A stretch of 64,000 nucleotides of DNA from contig OY761986.2 of assembly GCA_963665155.2 (NCBI GenBank), positions 1,798,001 through 1,862,000 on the forward strand, in the 5' to 3' direction. The position numbers were made by a program, and so were the translations under genes. Under the pieces are notes generated by a model, which worked only from the letters and a program-made list of their open reading frames with translations, was not told the DNA's origin and ran no database searches. This document shows positions 1 through 9,360 of the stretch, in pieces. Source of the DNA: UBA1141 sp963665155 (GTDB lineage: Bacteria > Chloroflexota > Dehalococcoidia > Lucifugimonadales > UBA3495). Numbering within the stretch: the first letter of the stretch is position 1; each line of letters starts with the position of its first letter.

Positions 1-2
1 CT

Positions 3-194
3 AAGCTGTCCTTGGAAATGGGTGTCAAAACGGGGCTCCACGTGGAGACTTTGCCTGCCATTGCCATCGGCTTTCTGGATAACAAATTTTCCGACGATCC
101 TACTTGGAGCCTGACTTCTCTGGAGAATCCAATAGAGCGGCCAACTCAAGCGTCTCCGGAGGACCCGACGGAAGGGCCGTCCGAAGAATGTTAA
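3..194 (+). CDS. C-terminal end of an unidentified protein, cut by the window edge
   Basis: A reading frame open to the left edge runs to a TAA at 192-194, giving about 63 residues. The tail is rich in Pro, Glu, Ser and Thr (repeated SPEDPTEGPSEE-like acidic/proline stretch), which suggests a flexible C-terminus. There is no start with a ribosome-binding site inside the window, so it is most likely the end of a gene that begins upstream. I do not recognise the family. It could also be a chance open frame. Confidence 0.4.
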   Translation, partial: KLSLEMGVKTGLHVETLPAIAIGFLDNKFSDDPTWSLTSLENPIERPTQASPEDPTEGPSEEC

Positions 195-508
195 TCCGGG
201 GCGTGGCGCACAACCCCTAATGAGACCCTGCCGTATGGCTCGCCCGCCGCCGTATGGCAGGCAAGCCCTTTTCGCGCGACCCCGCCAGCATTACCTCAAT
301 ATGGCACCAACGGACACGAGCTTATCCGGTTTGTACCCCGTCACTTTAGTTCCCACTCGTGCGGCGGCTGAGATTAGGTCCCTTTCCCCATTTCGGGTGA
401 AGGTCAGGCCTGCCCTGAGCTTGCCGAAGGGATGGGGGTGTTGAGCCGTCAGTCGCATATAAACGTAAACAGTACTAACCCCACAACTTTTAGGAGGACC
501 CAAACGCC
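195..508. other. Intergenic region upstream of tenA
   Basis: No gene is evident. It holds one copy of a dispersed repeat (380-438) and ends with a strong Shine-Dalgarno (AGGAGG at about 492-497) in front of tenA. I looked for a TPP riboswitch, which often precedes thiamine genes, and could not find its conserved core. Confidence 0.5.
380..438 (+). repeat. Dispersed ~58-bp intergenic repeat, copy 1
   Basis: This stretch (CCCTTTCCCCATTTCGGG... ending GCCGAAGGGATGGG) matches, in inverse orientation and with scattered mismatches, the sequence at 22813-22870. Both copies lie beside genes rather than inside conserved domains. The part resembling CCTGAGCTTGCCGAAGGG is of a kind seen as short dispersed repeats in many genomes. 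Confidence 0.55.
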
Positions 509-1171
509 ATGGGCTTGAGCGAAGATTTGCGGGCTGGCGTTGGCTCCGTTTGGGAACGAGTTGTTACCCATCAATTTGTGATCCAATTGGGCGACAATAC
601 GCTGCCCCGAGCCACATTCGATATTTACTTCGACCAAGACTACCTTTTCCTCAGGGACTGGGCAGTTCTGCTAAGCATGGCGGCAGCCAAATCCCCCGAT
701 TTCGACGCCACCCGCCAGATGGTGGGCTTCCTGCACTTGGGTTTGGGGGGTGAAGAGGGCTTGTTCCAGAATGCGTTCAAAGAACGCGGCCTATCGCCCC
801 AGCAGGTGGCATCGTTGGCTTACCGTCCCACTACCCAGCACTACAGCGGCTACCTTCGCCGCACGGCTTATGAAGGAACATTCCTAGACCTTGTCACCAC
901 GCTGCTGGCTATGGAGTGGCCGTACATGGACTGGGCTCAACGGCTGGAAGCCGCTGGCAAGAGGCCCGAGAATTTCTACTATCAGACCTGGATCGACATC
1001 CACACCAGCCAGGGCATGCAGGATTTCGTGGGGTGGCTGCGCCGGACGGTGGACTCTGCGACCGCTTCAGAAGCTGACCGGACCCGGATGGCAGGCATCT
1101 TCCGAGACGTGCTCCGCTATGAATTAGAATTTTGGGAGATGGCTTGCCAGGCCGAAGGGTGGCCGGAGTGA
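509..1171 (+). CDS. tenA: TenA/THI-4 family protein, cysteine-lacking (TenA_E) type
   Basis: TenA-family proteins hydrolyse aminopyrimidine breakdown products of thiamine so that the pyrimidine can be re-used. The 220-residue all-helical protein has the family length, the acidic YFDQDY motif (about 40-45) and the C-terminal ELEFWE motif with Glu near 207-210. The position that carries the catalytic Cys in B. subtilis TenA is here AMEWPYMDWA (134-143), so this belongs to the Glu-type TenA_E group, whose substrate differs or is less certain. Start ATG 509 has an AGGAGG 12-17 bases upstream. The stop overlaps the GTG start of thiD, so the two genes form a thiamine-pyrimidine salvage operon. Confidence 0.9.
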   Translation: MGLSEDLRAGVGSVWERVVTHQFVIQLGDNTLPRATFDIYFDQDYLFLRDWAVLLSMAAAKSPDFDATRQMVGFLHLGLGGEEGLFQNAFKERGLSPQQVASLAYRPTTQHYSGYLRRTAYEGTFLDLVTTLLAMEWPYMDWAQRLEAAGKRPENFYYQTWIDIHTSQGMQDFVGWLRRTVDSATASEADRTRMAGIFRDVLRYELEFWEMACQAEGWPE

Positions 1172-1962
1172 GGACCGTCCCCACGGCAATGACCATAGCC
1201 GGGTCGGACTCGGGCGGAGGCGCTGGCATTCAGGCTGACCTAAAGACCTTTGCCGCTTTGGGTGTTTACGGAACCTCGACCCTCACCGCGATCACAGCTC
1301 AAAACACCGTCGGAGTAACCGCGGTCCACGAAATCCCCACCGAGATAATCTCCGCTCAGATTGAGGCCGTACTGTCGGATATCGGCGCCGACGCTGTCAA
1401 GACGGGTATGCTGGCCAGCAGTTCCATTATCGAGTGCGTAGCTTCGGAGCTTCAACGACGCCCAGTACCGTGGATTGTGGTCGACCCGGTGATGGTGGCC
1501 AAAAGCGGCGACGCCTTACTGTGGGAAGACGCTATTGAGTCACTAAAAAAATTGCTGGTGCCCTTGGCCTCGGTAATTACTCCCAACATTCCTGAAGCAG
1601 AAGCTCTGACGGGCATGAAAATCGAGTCCGATTCCCAGGTGCGGGAAGCCGCCGAAAGGTTCATTGCTATGGGAGCGAAATCCGTAGTGGTGAAAGGGGG
1701 CCACCGGGAAGGCCCGGCCACAGATTTGTTCTTCGACGGTTCGACCTTCCAGGAGTTTTCCAGCCCTAGAATCGAAACCGTCAACACCCACGGCACCGGC
1801 TGCACCTTCGCCTCGGCGGTGGCGGCGGGTTTGGCCCGGGGCATGAACCCCCTGGAGGCAGTCGCTTTGGCCAAAGAATTCGTAACCGAGGCCATCCGCA
1901 CCTCTTTTCCGGTGGGTCGAGGTCACGGCCCGCTGAACCATTTTCACAAGCTGTGGGGATGA
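1168..1962 (+). CDS. thiD: Hydroxymethylpyrimidine/phosphomethylpyrimidine kinase
   Basis: ThiD phosphorylates HMP and then HMP-P to give the pyrimidine precursor of thiamine. The ribokinase-fold signature is clear: AGSDSGGGAGIQADLKTF near the N-terminus, VDPVMVAKSG in the middle, and the C-terminal anion-hole motif NTHGTGCTFASAVAAGLA with the catalytic Asp replaced by the usual GTGC Cys context. I choose GTG 1168, which overlaps the tenA stop as GTGA; ATG 1189 is an alternative that would begin right at the strand motif MTIAGSDSGG. About 264 residues, the usual length. It is translationally coupled to tenA. Confidence 0.93.
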   Translation: MRTVPTAMTIAGSDSGGGAGIQADLKTFAALGVYGTSTLTAITAQNTVGVTAVHEIPTEIISAQIEAVLSDIGADAVKTGMLASSSIIECVASELQRRPVPWIVVDPVMVAKSGDALLWEDAIESLKKLLVPLASVITPNIPEAEALTGMKIESDSQVREAAERFIAMGAKSVVVKGGHREGPATDLFFDGSTFQEFSSPRIETVNTHGTGCTFASAVAAGLARGMNPLEAVALAKEFVTEAIRTSFPVGRGHGPLNHFHKLWG

Positions 1963-1969
1963 CGGAATT

Positions 1970-2149
1970 TTGGCCAATATTGATCTATCCCTCGGCTTGC
2001 AAACGTCGAACGGCCCCCTATTGCCGAGAGTGTTCGCTATGGTGCGCCCCGGAAGCCATTTCTCAATCATGCCTTCACAGCTATCGGAAGTGCTGGAGGC
2101 TCTGCCGACGCCCGGCGTCGGTAAAATGATCAACCTTCGGCCGGATTGA
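1970..2149 (+). CDS. Possible small protein downstream of thiD
   Basis: A 59-codon frame starts with TTG seven bases after thiD and ends at TGA 2147-2149. The product begins MANIDLSLGLQTSNGP and ends GVGKMINLRPD. The close spacing would fit a third operon member, but the ribosome-binding site is poor and I do not recognise the protein. It may equally be a chance frame or the remnant of a longer gene. Confidence 0.3.
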   Translation: MANIDLSLGLQTSNGPLLPRVFAMVRPGSHFSIMPSQLSEVLEALPTPGVGKMINLRPD

Positions 2150-2633
2150 AAACCGGGATTCGCCGCAGTCGACCGACCACAACCTGCGTATTCGGACCGA
2201 CCGTCGGCCAATCGGTCTTGAGCAAGCACACTTTGGGATTAGGGCAACCATGCTCGGAGCAGACTCGCACAGGTGACGATAACTTTGGCATGAGCCACGC
2301 AGACCTAATCCACCTCGTCCCAAGCCATTCCAATCGCACCCCACCATCGCAAGCATGTTACAATTGGTTAGGTAGATAATTGGCGTTTTAGCTTTTGTAT
2401 AACGCCGAGGGTTTGTAGAGATCGGCGCTGTGTCTCAGACGATGGATCGCCAATTCTTTTGCTCCTCCAGCCTCATGATTGAAGCGGCACCCTTGCTCGA
2501 CTCGGCTCCGCTTCTCTTCGAGAACCGGTCACAGATTAGTAGTGCGTTACCGCTACACCTCAATTCGTTGTGAATTTCTGAATGCGGACGACCATCGGAA
2601 ATTGTAGTGGTGACTAGGAATTAACTAACCAGA
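2150..2633. other. Intergenic region, no recognisable gene
   Basis: Both strands show only short unconvincing frames. The sequence becomes more AT-rich toward 2560-2633, just before the DUF3800 gene, where its promoter probably lies; I see no clear -35/-10 pair to name. Confidence 0.4.
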
Positions 2634-3545
2634 ATGGAAAAAATACAAACAATATATTTCTACGAATCCGGTTTTACCGGCAACAATTTACTGAACATCG
2701 ATCAGCCGGCATTCGTATATGCAAGCGTTGCCATAGACCCCGCACAAGCTTCGGCCATTCACTCCGAGTTAATTTCCAGTTATCGACTTGACGGGAATGA
2801 ATTGAAAGGCAAAAGCTTGGTCAGGCACAAACGTGGGCGGGATGCTATCTCTTGGCTTCTGGATGAATGTAAAGAATATGCGCGCATCTCCGTTTCCAAC
2901 AAGAAATATGCATTAGCCGGCAAGTTCTTTGAGTACGTGTTTGAACCGGTCCTGTCCTCAAACAACGGATTATTCTATTCAACTGGCTTCCACAAATATA
3001 TTGCGACCATAATGTATATCCTGTTCGAATCTCGTGACGCGCATGCAGAAGAGATATTAAGGGAATTCGAAGCTCTCACGAGAACAAAAGCCTCGTACCA
3101 TCTTGAGAAACTTCTTTCGCCACTAAATCAAGATATTAGCCTTTCTGATCCTCTAGGCCAAATCATCACATTTACCCTTTGCCATCGGGAACGCATAGCT
3201 GCCGAAGTCGCAAAACTGAAAGGCATGGACGGCCTCAGCAACGACTTCCCTATTCTGGCTTCTCTCTTATTGGGGCGAAAGATTTGAGTGTATAGATGTG
3301 TACTGTGACCGGTCTAAACCTTTGGAGACGGACCTACAAGTTTTCGACGCGATGATCGGAAGGCGGGAAAAAATATATCAAAGATTAGGTTCGCACCGAG
3401 AAGTGGCGATGACATTTAATCTGAAAAGGGCAATTAATCTAGTGGATTCTCATCAGTCACACGGGGTGCAAATCGCTGATGTTCTCTCCAGTTCAATTGC
3501 TTATGCCCTCAAGAACCCTGAAGAAGTTCACTCCCAGTCATGGTT
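2634..3545 (+). pseudogene. DUF3800 family protein, 5' part (frameshifted and IS-interrupted)
   Basis: The N-terminus IYFYESGFTGNNL matches the DUF3800 opening motif (usually xIDESGxxGxx, the first Asp replaced by Tyr here). The first frame stops at 3285-3287. The conserved continuation WGERFECIDVYCDRSK followed by GVQIADVLSS is in another frame from about 3260 on, so one single-base frameshift lies near 3245-3265. The gene is then cut at 3545 by an IS1182-type element. The remainder is at 5507-5729. DUF3800 proteins are predicted RNase H-fold nucleases often linked to mobile elements or defence; function here is lost unless the element excises and the frameshift is a sequencing error. Confidence 0.8.
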
Positions 3546-5506
3546 GATTCCCTCGCAAAAAGGCCTGTTTGAGATGAACCCTGGCGTGCGAAGGGGCCTG
3601 GAAGGGAGGAGGCCACGGGATGCCGGCTGCTGGCCTCACCGCACCATCTGCCGCGCTCAGGACAAGCGTGATCCCCTTGCGGTACCCCTTCCGTGGCTCA
3701 GGGCACCCGGTGGAAGCTGTGGAGCGGCGCCCTCATGCGGCCGTGACCGCAGGTACCGTCCCGACCGCCCGCTGAGCCGTGTTCTCCATCTCCACCAGGC
3801 GTGCATGGACCATCCGCTTGAAGTTGCACGCCAACGCCTTCAGGTAGACGGCAAGCCGCACCCGACGGCCCCCTCGCACCCGCAAGCGCCCAAGCCCGTG
3901 GGCGCGCTTCAGCTCGGAGTTCGTTCCCTCGATACCAGCCCTTATGGCATACCGCTTGCGCCACTCCTCGGTGGCCTCGGCCCTCCGGCGCCGCTCGATG
4001 TTCACCTTCACCAGGTCCGCCTTGAGGACGTAGGCCCCCGCACGCCGGTCCAGCTTCACTGGGCAACGGGACCGCAAGGGGCAGGGCTCGCATGTTGTCC
4101 TGGCAAAGTGGACCTCTACCCGCTCCGGCGCATCCTCCAACTCGTGCTCCTCGATGGACGGGTGGCCGGCGGGGCACACCGTGGCCTGCTCCCCTGTGAC
4201 GTCGATCTGAAAGTCCGCGGCGGTGAGCGGCGGTGGTCCGTCACCCTCTCCTTCGTGCGAGTTCCCCGGCGCCGACCCCGCCACCGGGCTCACCAGTTCC
4301 GTTCCCCGGCGCGAGGCTTCGAAGGCATTGCGGCCCGACCCCTACGCCGTGTCGGCGAAGAGCTCGTCCGGTCGGACCTTCCGCTCCGCGAGCCCGTCAA
4401 CGACCGGCACGCTCACGTCGGTGTCGCTCCCACTCGAGGGGGTCACCTCCACGTGGGTGATGAGCTGGGTGGCGTTCTCCTCGTGGCAGGTCTCCGCCAC
4501 CTGCACCTCGTACCCCTTCCCCTTGTGGCCGCTGTAGGTCACATCCGGGTCGTGGGGCGATTGCAGCGAGTCGGCGGACACCTGCTTCGGGTCCTTCAAG
4601 GCCACGGGCACCTTGCATTCCCCAGCATCGTCGTCATCGTCCCTGGGGTGCCCGTCCCGGTGTTTGCCCACATGGCACTGCTCCCGCAGCAGCCGCTCCA
4701 GCAGCCGGTACTCCTCCAGCTGGGCAGCAGTCGTGCCATGGAACCGGTCCACCAGCCGGTAGAGGTCCCGGGCACAGACCGAAAGGCGTCGCCGACCCTC
4801 CCCCGTGCGGGCGTCCTCGTAGTGGGTCGCCTCGTCTTCTTCCTTCAAATAGCGCCCTAGGAGGCCCTCCGGAACCCCAGGGCGAAGCTCTGGGTGCTCC
4901 CAGCGCAAGGCCCGCAGGAACAACCGCATCGTCTCACAGAACAGGCCCAGCCGGGTGAGTGTGGCGATGTTGCTCATGATGTGGGTGGAGTCCAGCCGTT
5001 GCTTTCCGGTGCGTATGCCCAGCGCCTGGATGATCCGGTCCGTGGTCTCCTGGAAAGCCAGCCGGCCACCGTCGTGCTGCATCAGGCGAACTCGGAAGTT
5101 GTGGAGGGTCTTCTGGGGCAGGTGGGTCTCCTCGATGTCCAGCCGCAGGGCGTGGTGCCAGAGCAGGTTGAACTCTAGTTGTTCCAGAGCTTCATCGTCG
5201 GTGAGGTTGAACATCTCTTTGAGGAGGTGGACCCCGAGGACGGTCTGCACCGCCACGCAGTACATGGGAGCAAAGCGCTCCTCGTCAATCAGGGGGAGCG
5301 CCTCGTTTCGGAAAACCTCGGCCCAACTTCTCTCCAGACGCTTAGCCTTCTTCGGCGTCACCAGGAACTGGGACTGCCAGAGGCTCTCTTGCGGGTCTCG
5401 TATTCGGAACATCCTCCCCTCCCTCGGCCAGGCGCTGCCCCAACGCCCTTTCCCCACATTATCCTCCCATTGCCCCCGGAGGACGAGGGGTTTTTACGAG
5501 GGAATC
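3546..5506 (-). mobile_element. IS1182-type insertion sequence A
   Basis: The element is 1961 bp with 16-bp terminal inverted repeats (GATTCCCTCGCAAAAA at 3546-3561 and its inverse with one mismatch at 5491-5506). It is flanked by a perfect 6-bp direct repeat ATGGTT (3540-3545 and 5507-5512), the expected target duplication. Removing the element and one ATGGTT rejoins the DUF3800 frame as ...HSQSW-LALADD.... It carries a single transposase gene on the minus strand, which has a premature stop. Local GC is visibly higher than in the host gene. Confidence 0.93.
3733..5412 (-). pseudogene. IS1182-family transposase with internal amber stop
   Basis: A DDE transposase of the IS1182 type: DUF772-like N-terminal domain (ALRLDIEETHLPQKTLHNFRVRL), first catalytic region RLDSTHIMSNI, middle VTYSGHKGKGYEVQVAET, cysteine cluster CEPCPLRSRCP and C-terminal IEGTNSELKRAHGLGRLRVRGGRRV. 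The frame is interrupted once, by TAG at 4342-4344 in the motif DTA-stop-GSGRNAFEASRRG, where the family has Tyr (DTAYGSG). Both halves are in the same frame, so a single TAC-to-TAG type change inactivated it. Start taken as ATG 5412 (MFRIRDPQES); a GTG at 5457 is possible. Confidence 0.88.
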
Positions 5507-5729
5507 ATGGTTGGCTCTTGCCGACGACATGGTCGGTCACGAATCGATTATGCCTGATGAACAAAATCTTGATTTGAACGAAATAGACCCGCTAGTCAAT
5601 GCGATGGTACTGGGTGAGTTAGTGAATCGAACTGTAAAAGGCTCGAGTTTAATCGAAGGAATGGCAGAGTACATTATGATTGCTCGTCATGTATTTCAAC
5701 AAAGGTTCTTGATGAACCAACTCGGTTAA
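5507..5729 (+). pseudogene. DUF3800 family protein, 3' part after the IS
   Basis: From the downstream copy of the ATGGTT duplication the frame reads LALADDMVGHESIMPDEQNLDLNEIDPLVNAMVLGELV... to TAA at 5727-5729. It joins in frame with 2634-3545 once the element is removed, and supplies the helical C-terminus (leader L-V-N-R-T-V-K-G-S-S-L motif) expected of DUF3800 proteins. It has no ribosome-binding site of its own. Confidence 0.8.
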
Positions 5730-5864
5730 TGCTTAGCCTGCTTTCTTGAATTGTCTAACCTGTTCGTAGACCGCCGCTCAACTCTGGCCTCATGGCCGAG
5801 CTTGCCTTCCACTGCACCAAGCAGTCTGGGGCATTGTTTCAGGATACTTTGATTTCGAGACCAC

Positions 5865-5892
5865 TTTCATCACTCCACCATTACGGTATAAT
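5865..5892 (+). promoter_or_regulatory. Possible promoter for ileS
   Basis: A consensus -10 TATAAT lies at 5887-5892 with a weak -35 (TTTCAT, 5865-5870) 16 bases upstream, about 67 bases before the ileS start. No T-box leader (no specifier stem or antiterminator core) was found, although such leaders are common before aminoacyl-tRNA synthetase genes in some Gram-positives. Confidence 0.4.
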
Positions 5893-5958
5893 GGCGATTA
5901 CGAATAGCCAACCGCAGATTACGGTTGTCGCCGCACACGATTTTGAGGTACACAACAA

Positions 5959-8900
5959 ATGTTCCAACCCGCCTCCAGCCGCGTTAGCTTCTCTGAAGTG
6001 GACTCCGGCGTTCTCAAACACTGGAAGGATGAGAACGTTTTCTCTCGCACCACTACAGAGCGGGAAGATGCCCCCTTATTCATGATGTTTGAAGGCCCGC
6101 CCACAGCCAACGGCAGCCCCGGCATCCATCACGTATTGGCCCGGGTTTTCAAGGACGTTATTTGTCGCCACCGGACCATGAAGGGGTTTCGGGTGATGCG
6201 CAAGGGTGGTTGGGACACCCACGGCTTGCCCGTCGAACTGGAGGTCGAGAAAAACCTGGGTCTTAAGAGTAAACGGGACATTGAAGACTACGGCATCGAG
6301 CAGTTCAACCAGAAATGCCGGGAAAGCGTTTTCCACTACTTGAAAGAGTGGGAGAACCTGACCGACCGCATCGGCTTCTGGGTGGATATGGAAGACCCTT
6401 ACGTGACTTTGGAAAACAACTATATCGAGTCGGGTTGGTGGATTCTTAAAGAACTCTGGGACCGAGGCTTGCTGTACCGGGACATGCGGGGCACGCCCCA
6501 CTGTCCGCGGTGCGTCACCAGCCTAAGTTCCCACGAAGTAGCCCTGGGTTACAAGGAAAATACCCCCGACCCGTCGGTGTTCGTCAAGTTCAGGGCGCTC
6601 CCTTCGAGCCTGCCAAATCCAATTAAGTGGGATTTAAGCGACAGCAGGTATCGAATTCTCGCGGACATGAACGCAGGCGAACCCTTTGAAGGCGACACAT
6701 TTCTCTTAGCTTGGACCACCACACCATGGACGTTACCCGGCAACACGGCCTTGGCCGTGGATCCAGAAGCTGATTACTCGGTGGTGGAGCTGCCGGAAGA
6801 AGGGGGAACCGAACGCCTAATTTTGGCCACGGCTTTGGTGGAAGCCAACATTAAGCAAGAACACGTAGTCGTTGCCAAGATCAAGGGCGCTGAGCTAGTG
6901 GGCATCCTATACGAACCGTTGTACCGGCCAAGCGATTATGATACCGAAATTAGAAAGTTTGTACACGTAGATTTCCTACTCAACAGAGAAATGACCGAGC
7001 AGGAACAATTGAGTCATTCGCATGTCATCTTAGAAACGGTCACCGAATTCGCTCCACGCATAGTGGCTGCCGACTTTGTATCCATGGATGACGGCACCGG
7101 CATCGTCCACATGGCCCCGGCTTTCGGAGACGAAGACCTGTCCGTTGGCCGTGAGCAGGAATTAACATTCGTCCAACCTGTCGACCTTTTGGGCAACGTG
7201 ACGGGAACTTACCCTTTCGCTGGGAAGTTCGTGAAAGACGCCGACGAAGACATTATGAAAGACCTGAAATCCCGTGGGCTATTGTTCCACCGGGACATAT
7301 ACCGTCACACCTACCCATTTTGCTGGCGCTGCGACACACCCCTGCTCTACTATGCCAAGAGTTCTTGGTACATTCGGACGACAGCGTCCAAGGACAAACT
7401 GGTCAGCGGCAACAGCACCATCAACTGGTACCCCGACTACATAAGAGAAGGCCGTTTCGGCGAGTGGCTCCGCAACAACGTGGACTGGGCAATCTCAAGG
7501 GAACGTTACTGGGGTACCCCCATACCCATCTGGGAATGCCAAAGCTGCCAGCACATGATATGCGCCGGTAGCGTCCAAGACCTAAAAAATTTAGTACCCG
7601 AAGAACAACGCGCCGCATTGGACGATTTAGACCTGCACCGACCGTATGTTGACGATATTCTGCTGGCCTGCCCAAACGCCTGCCGCGATGGTCAGATGAA
7701 GCGCATCCCCGAGGTGATGGACGCTTGGTTCGACTCGGGGGCCATGCCCTTCGCCCAAGAGCACGTCCTCAGTTTCGACGACGTCGATGAACTCGAGCGT
7801 CTTGGCCGCTTTCCCGCCGACTACATTTGCGAAGCCGTGGACCAGACCCGGGGCTGGTTCTACAGCCTGCACGCCCTTTCCACCTTGCTAAAGGGCCAGC
7901 CCTCTTACAAGAACGTTATCTGCTTGGGCTTGGTGTTGGATGAGAAAGGACACAAAATGAGCAAGCGTGTGGGCAACGTGGTGGAGCCCATAGGGGTGCT
8001 GGACGAAAACGGGGCCGACGCTCTGCGCTGGTACTTATTCACAGCGTCCCATCCGGGAGAGCCCCGTAGATTCTCCTCAAAACTGGTCAATGAAACCCTG
8101 AGGAGGGTGCTGCTGACCCTGTGGAACGTGTACTCCTTCTTCACCAACTATGCATCCATAGACAAGTTTCACCCGGACCAGAAACCCGAAGGCTGGAAGC
8201 CCGAAAACGAACTGGACCGTTGGATACTCTCCGAACTGAACACCCTCATTCAACAGGTGGATGGCTACTTGGAAGGCTACGACCCCACCAACGCTGGCCG
8301 CCGGATGCAGGAGTTCATCGACCAGCTTTCCAACTGGTATGTAAGGCGAAGCCGCCGCCGTTTCTGGAAAAGCGAGAACGACAGCGACAAGCTTTCTGGC
8401 TACATTACGCTGCACACCTGCCTGGTCACTTTGACCAAATTGATGGCGCCCTTGGCTCCCTTCGTGTCCGAAGAGCTTTACCAGAAGCTGGTCTGCTCCG
8501 TGTACCCGGACGCGCCCAACAGCGTCCACTTGGCCGAATTCCCAACCGCCGCCCCCTCCTTGGTGGACCAAGATTTGATGGAAGCCACCCAGATGGTCAT
8601 GCGCATCTCCAGCATGGGGAGGGCCGCTCGTTCCAAGGCTGGTATCAAGGTCAGACAACCTTTAAATTCATTGAGAGTGTTGGTAAAGAGCGAAGTCGAA
8701 AAGCAGCGACTGGAACCCATGATGGCCCAGTTAATAGACGAGATAAATGTTAAAGGTGTGGCCATAGACGCTTCAAGCGGAGAGGAAGAAAGCGGTTTTT
8801 GGGAATGGGGAGTGTCCGCAAACCTGGACAAAATCGGACCGAAGTTCGGGGGTGTTACGCAGGTAGTAGCAAGTGCCCTGGCGGCGATGGAACCGAGACA

Positions 8901-9348
8901 AGTTGCGCTGTCCATCGACCATAATGGATGGGTAAAAGTGCCAGTCTCGGATGAGAGCATCTCACCCGTCCAGTTAGACTATGAGGATGTGGCCGTAACA
9001 AAGATTCCAAGGAATAGCGATTTTATAGGCGTGCAAGAAGGTCCTTACGCTGTAGCCGTCGAATCAGCGCTTACCCCGGAACTGGCCGAAGAGGGGTTGG
9101 CCCGAGAGTTGGTGCACCGCATTCAGAACCTGCGGCGGGCTGCTGATTTTGACGTCACCGACCGCATCGTCACCTACTACCAGGCTCCGGAAGAAATATT
9201 CAAGGTCATGAACGGCACCTTTGGCGAGTACATCCGAACGGAAACCCTCAGCGAGGAATTGGTCAGCAGCTCCCCGCAAGACGGCGCCCACTCCGAAACC
9301 TCAAAGGTGGATGGGGCCGAGGTCACCCTGGGAGTGCGGCGGGTTTAG
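5959..9348 (+). CDS. ileS: Isoleucine-tRNA ligase (type 2-like)
   Basis: Charges tRNA-Ile with isoleucine in the cytoplasm. The 1129-residue class I synthetase has the HIGH-equivalent motif in GPPTANGSPGIHHV (residues 47-59), the WDTHGLPVE motif, the editing (CP1) domain with AWTTTPWTLPGNTALAV and DDGTGIVHMAPAFGDED, and the KMSKS-equivalent KMSKR at 666-670 (DEKGHKMSKRVGNVVEP). The GPPTANGxPGIHH form and length point to the eukaryote-like, mupirocin-resistant type 2 class; this is from motif style only. Start ATG 5959 (MFQPASSRVSF). mutM follows 12 bases downstream and may be cotranscribed. Confidence 0.97.
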   Translation: MFQPASSRVSFSEVDSGVLKHWKDENVFSRTTTEREDAPLFMMFEGPPTANGSPGIHHVLARVFKDVICRHRTMKGFRVMRKGGWDTHGLPVELEVEKNLGLKSKRDIEDYGIEQFNQKCRESVFHYLKEWENLTDRIGFWVDMEDPYVTLENNYIESGWWILKELWDRGLLYRDMRGTPHCPRCVTSLSSHEVALGYKENTPDPSVFVKFRALPSSLPNPIKWDLSDSRYRILADMNAGEPFEGDTFLLAWTTTPWTLPGNTALAVDPEADYSVVELPEEGGTERLILATALVEANIKQEHVVVAKIKGAELVGILYEPLYRPSDYDTEIRKFVHVDFLLNREMTEQEQLSHSHVILETVTEFAPRIVAADFVSMDDGTGIVHMAPAFGDEDLSVGREQELTFVQPVDLLGNVTGTYPFAGKFVKDADEDIMKDLKSRGLLFHRDIYRHTYPFCWRCDTPLLYYAKSSWYIRTTASKDKLVSGNSTINWYPDYIREGRFGEWLRNNVDWAISRERYWGTPIPIWECQSCQHMICAGSVQDLKNLVPEEQRAALDDLDLHRPYVDDILLACPNACRDGQMKRIPEVMDAWFDSGAMPFAQEHVLSFDDVDELERLGRFPADYICEAVDQTRGWFYSLHALSTLLKGQPSYKNVICLGLVLDEKGHKMSKRVGNVVEPIGVLDENGADALRWYLFTASHPGEPRRFSSKLVNETLRRVLLTLWNVYSFFTNYASIDKFHPDQKPEGWKPENELDRWILSELNTLIQQVDGYLEGYDPTNAGRRMQEFIDQLSNWYVRRSRRRFWKSENDSDKLSGYITLHTCLVTLTKLMAPLAPFVSEELYQKLVCSVYPDAPNSVHLAEFPTAAPSLVDQDLMEATQMVMRISSMGRAARSKAGIKVRQPLNSLRVLVKSEVEKQRLEPMMAQLIDEINVKGVAIDASSGEEESGFWEWGVSANLDKIGPKFGGVTQVVASALAAMEPRQVALSIDHNGWVKVPVSDESISPVQLDYEDVAVTKIPRNSDFIGVQEGPYAVAVESALTPELAEEGLARELVHRIQNLRRAADFDVTDRIVTYYQAPEEIFKVMNGTFGEYIRTETLSEELVSSSPQDGAHSETSKVDGAEVTLGVRRV

Positions 9349-9360
9349 GGCGGTTAATTT

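Noticed and set aside
195..508. TPP riboswitch in front of tenA-thiD
   Set aside because: The conserved CUGAGA and GGAUAAUGCCAGCG-type cores are absent.
3298..4860. A 520-codon plus-strand frame starting in the DUF3800 gene
   Set aside because: Beyond 3545 it only reads the antisense strand of the IS1182-type transposase; the real coding strand is minus, with clear transposase motifs.
5730..5958. T-box leader upstream of ileS
   Set aside because: No antiterminator core or terminator helix could be found in the 229 bases.
8121..8753. A 210-codon plus-strand frame within ileS
   Set aside because: Shadow frame of ileS with Arg/His/Pro-rich nonsense product.
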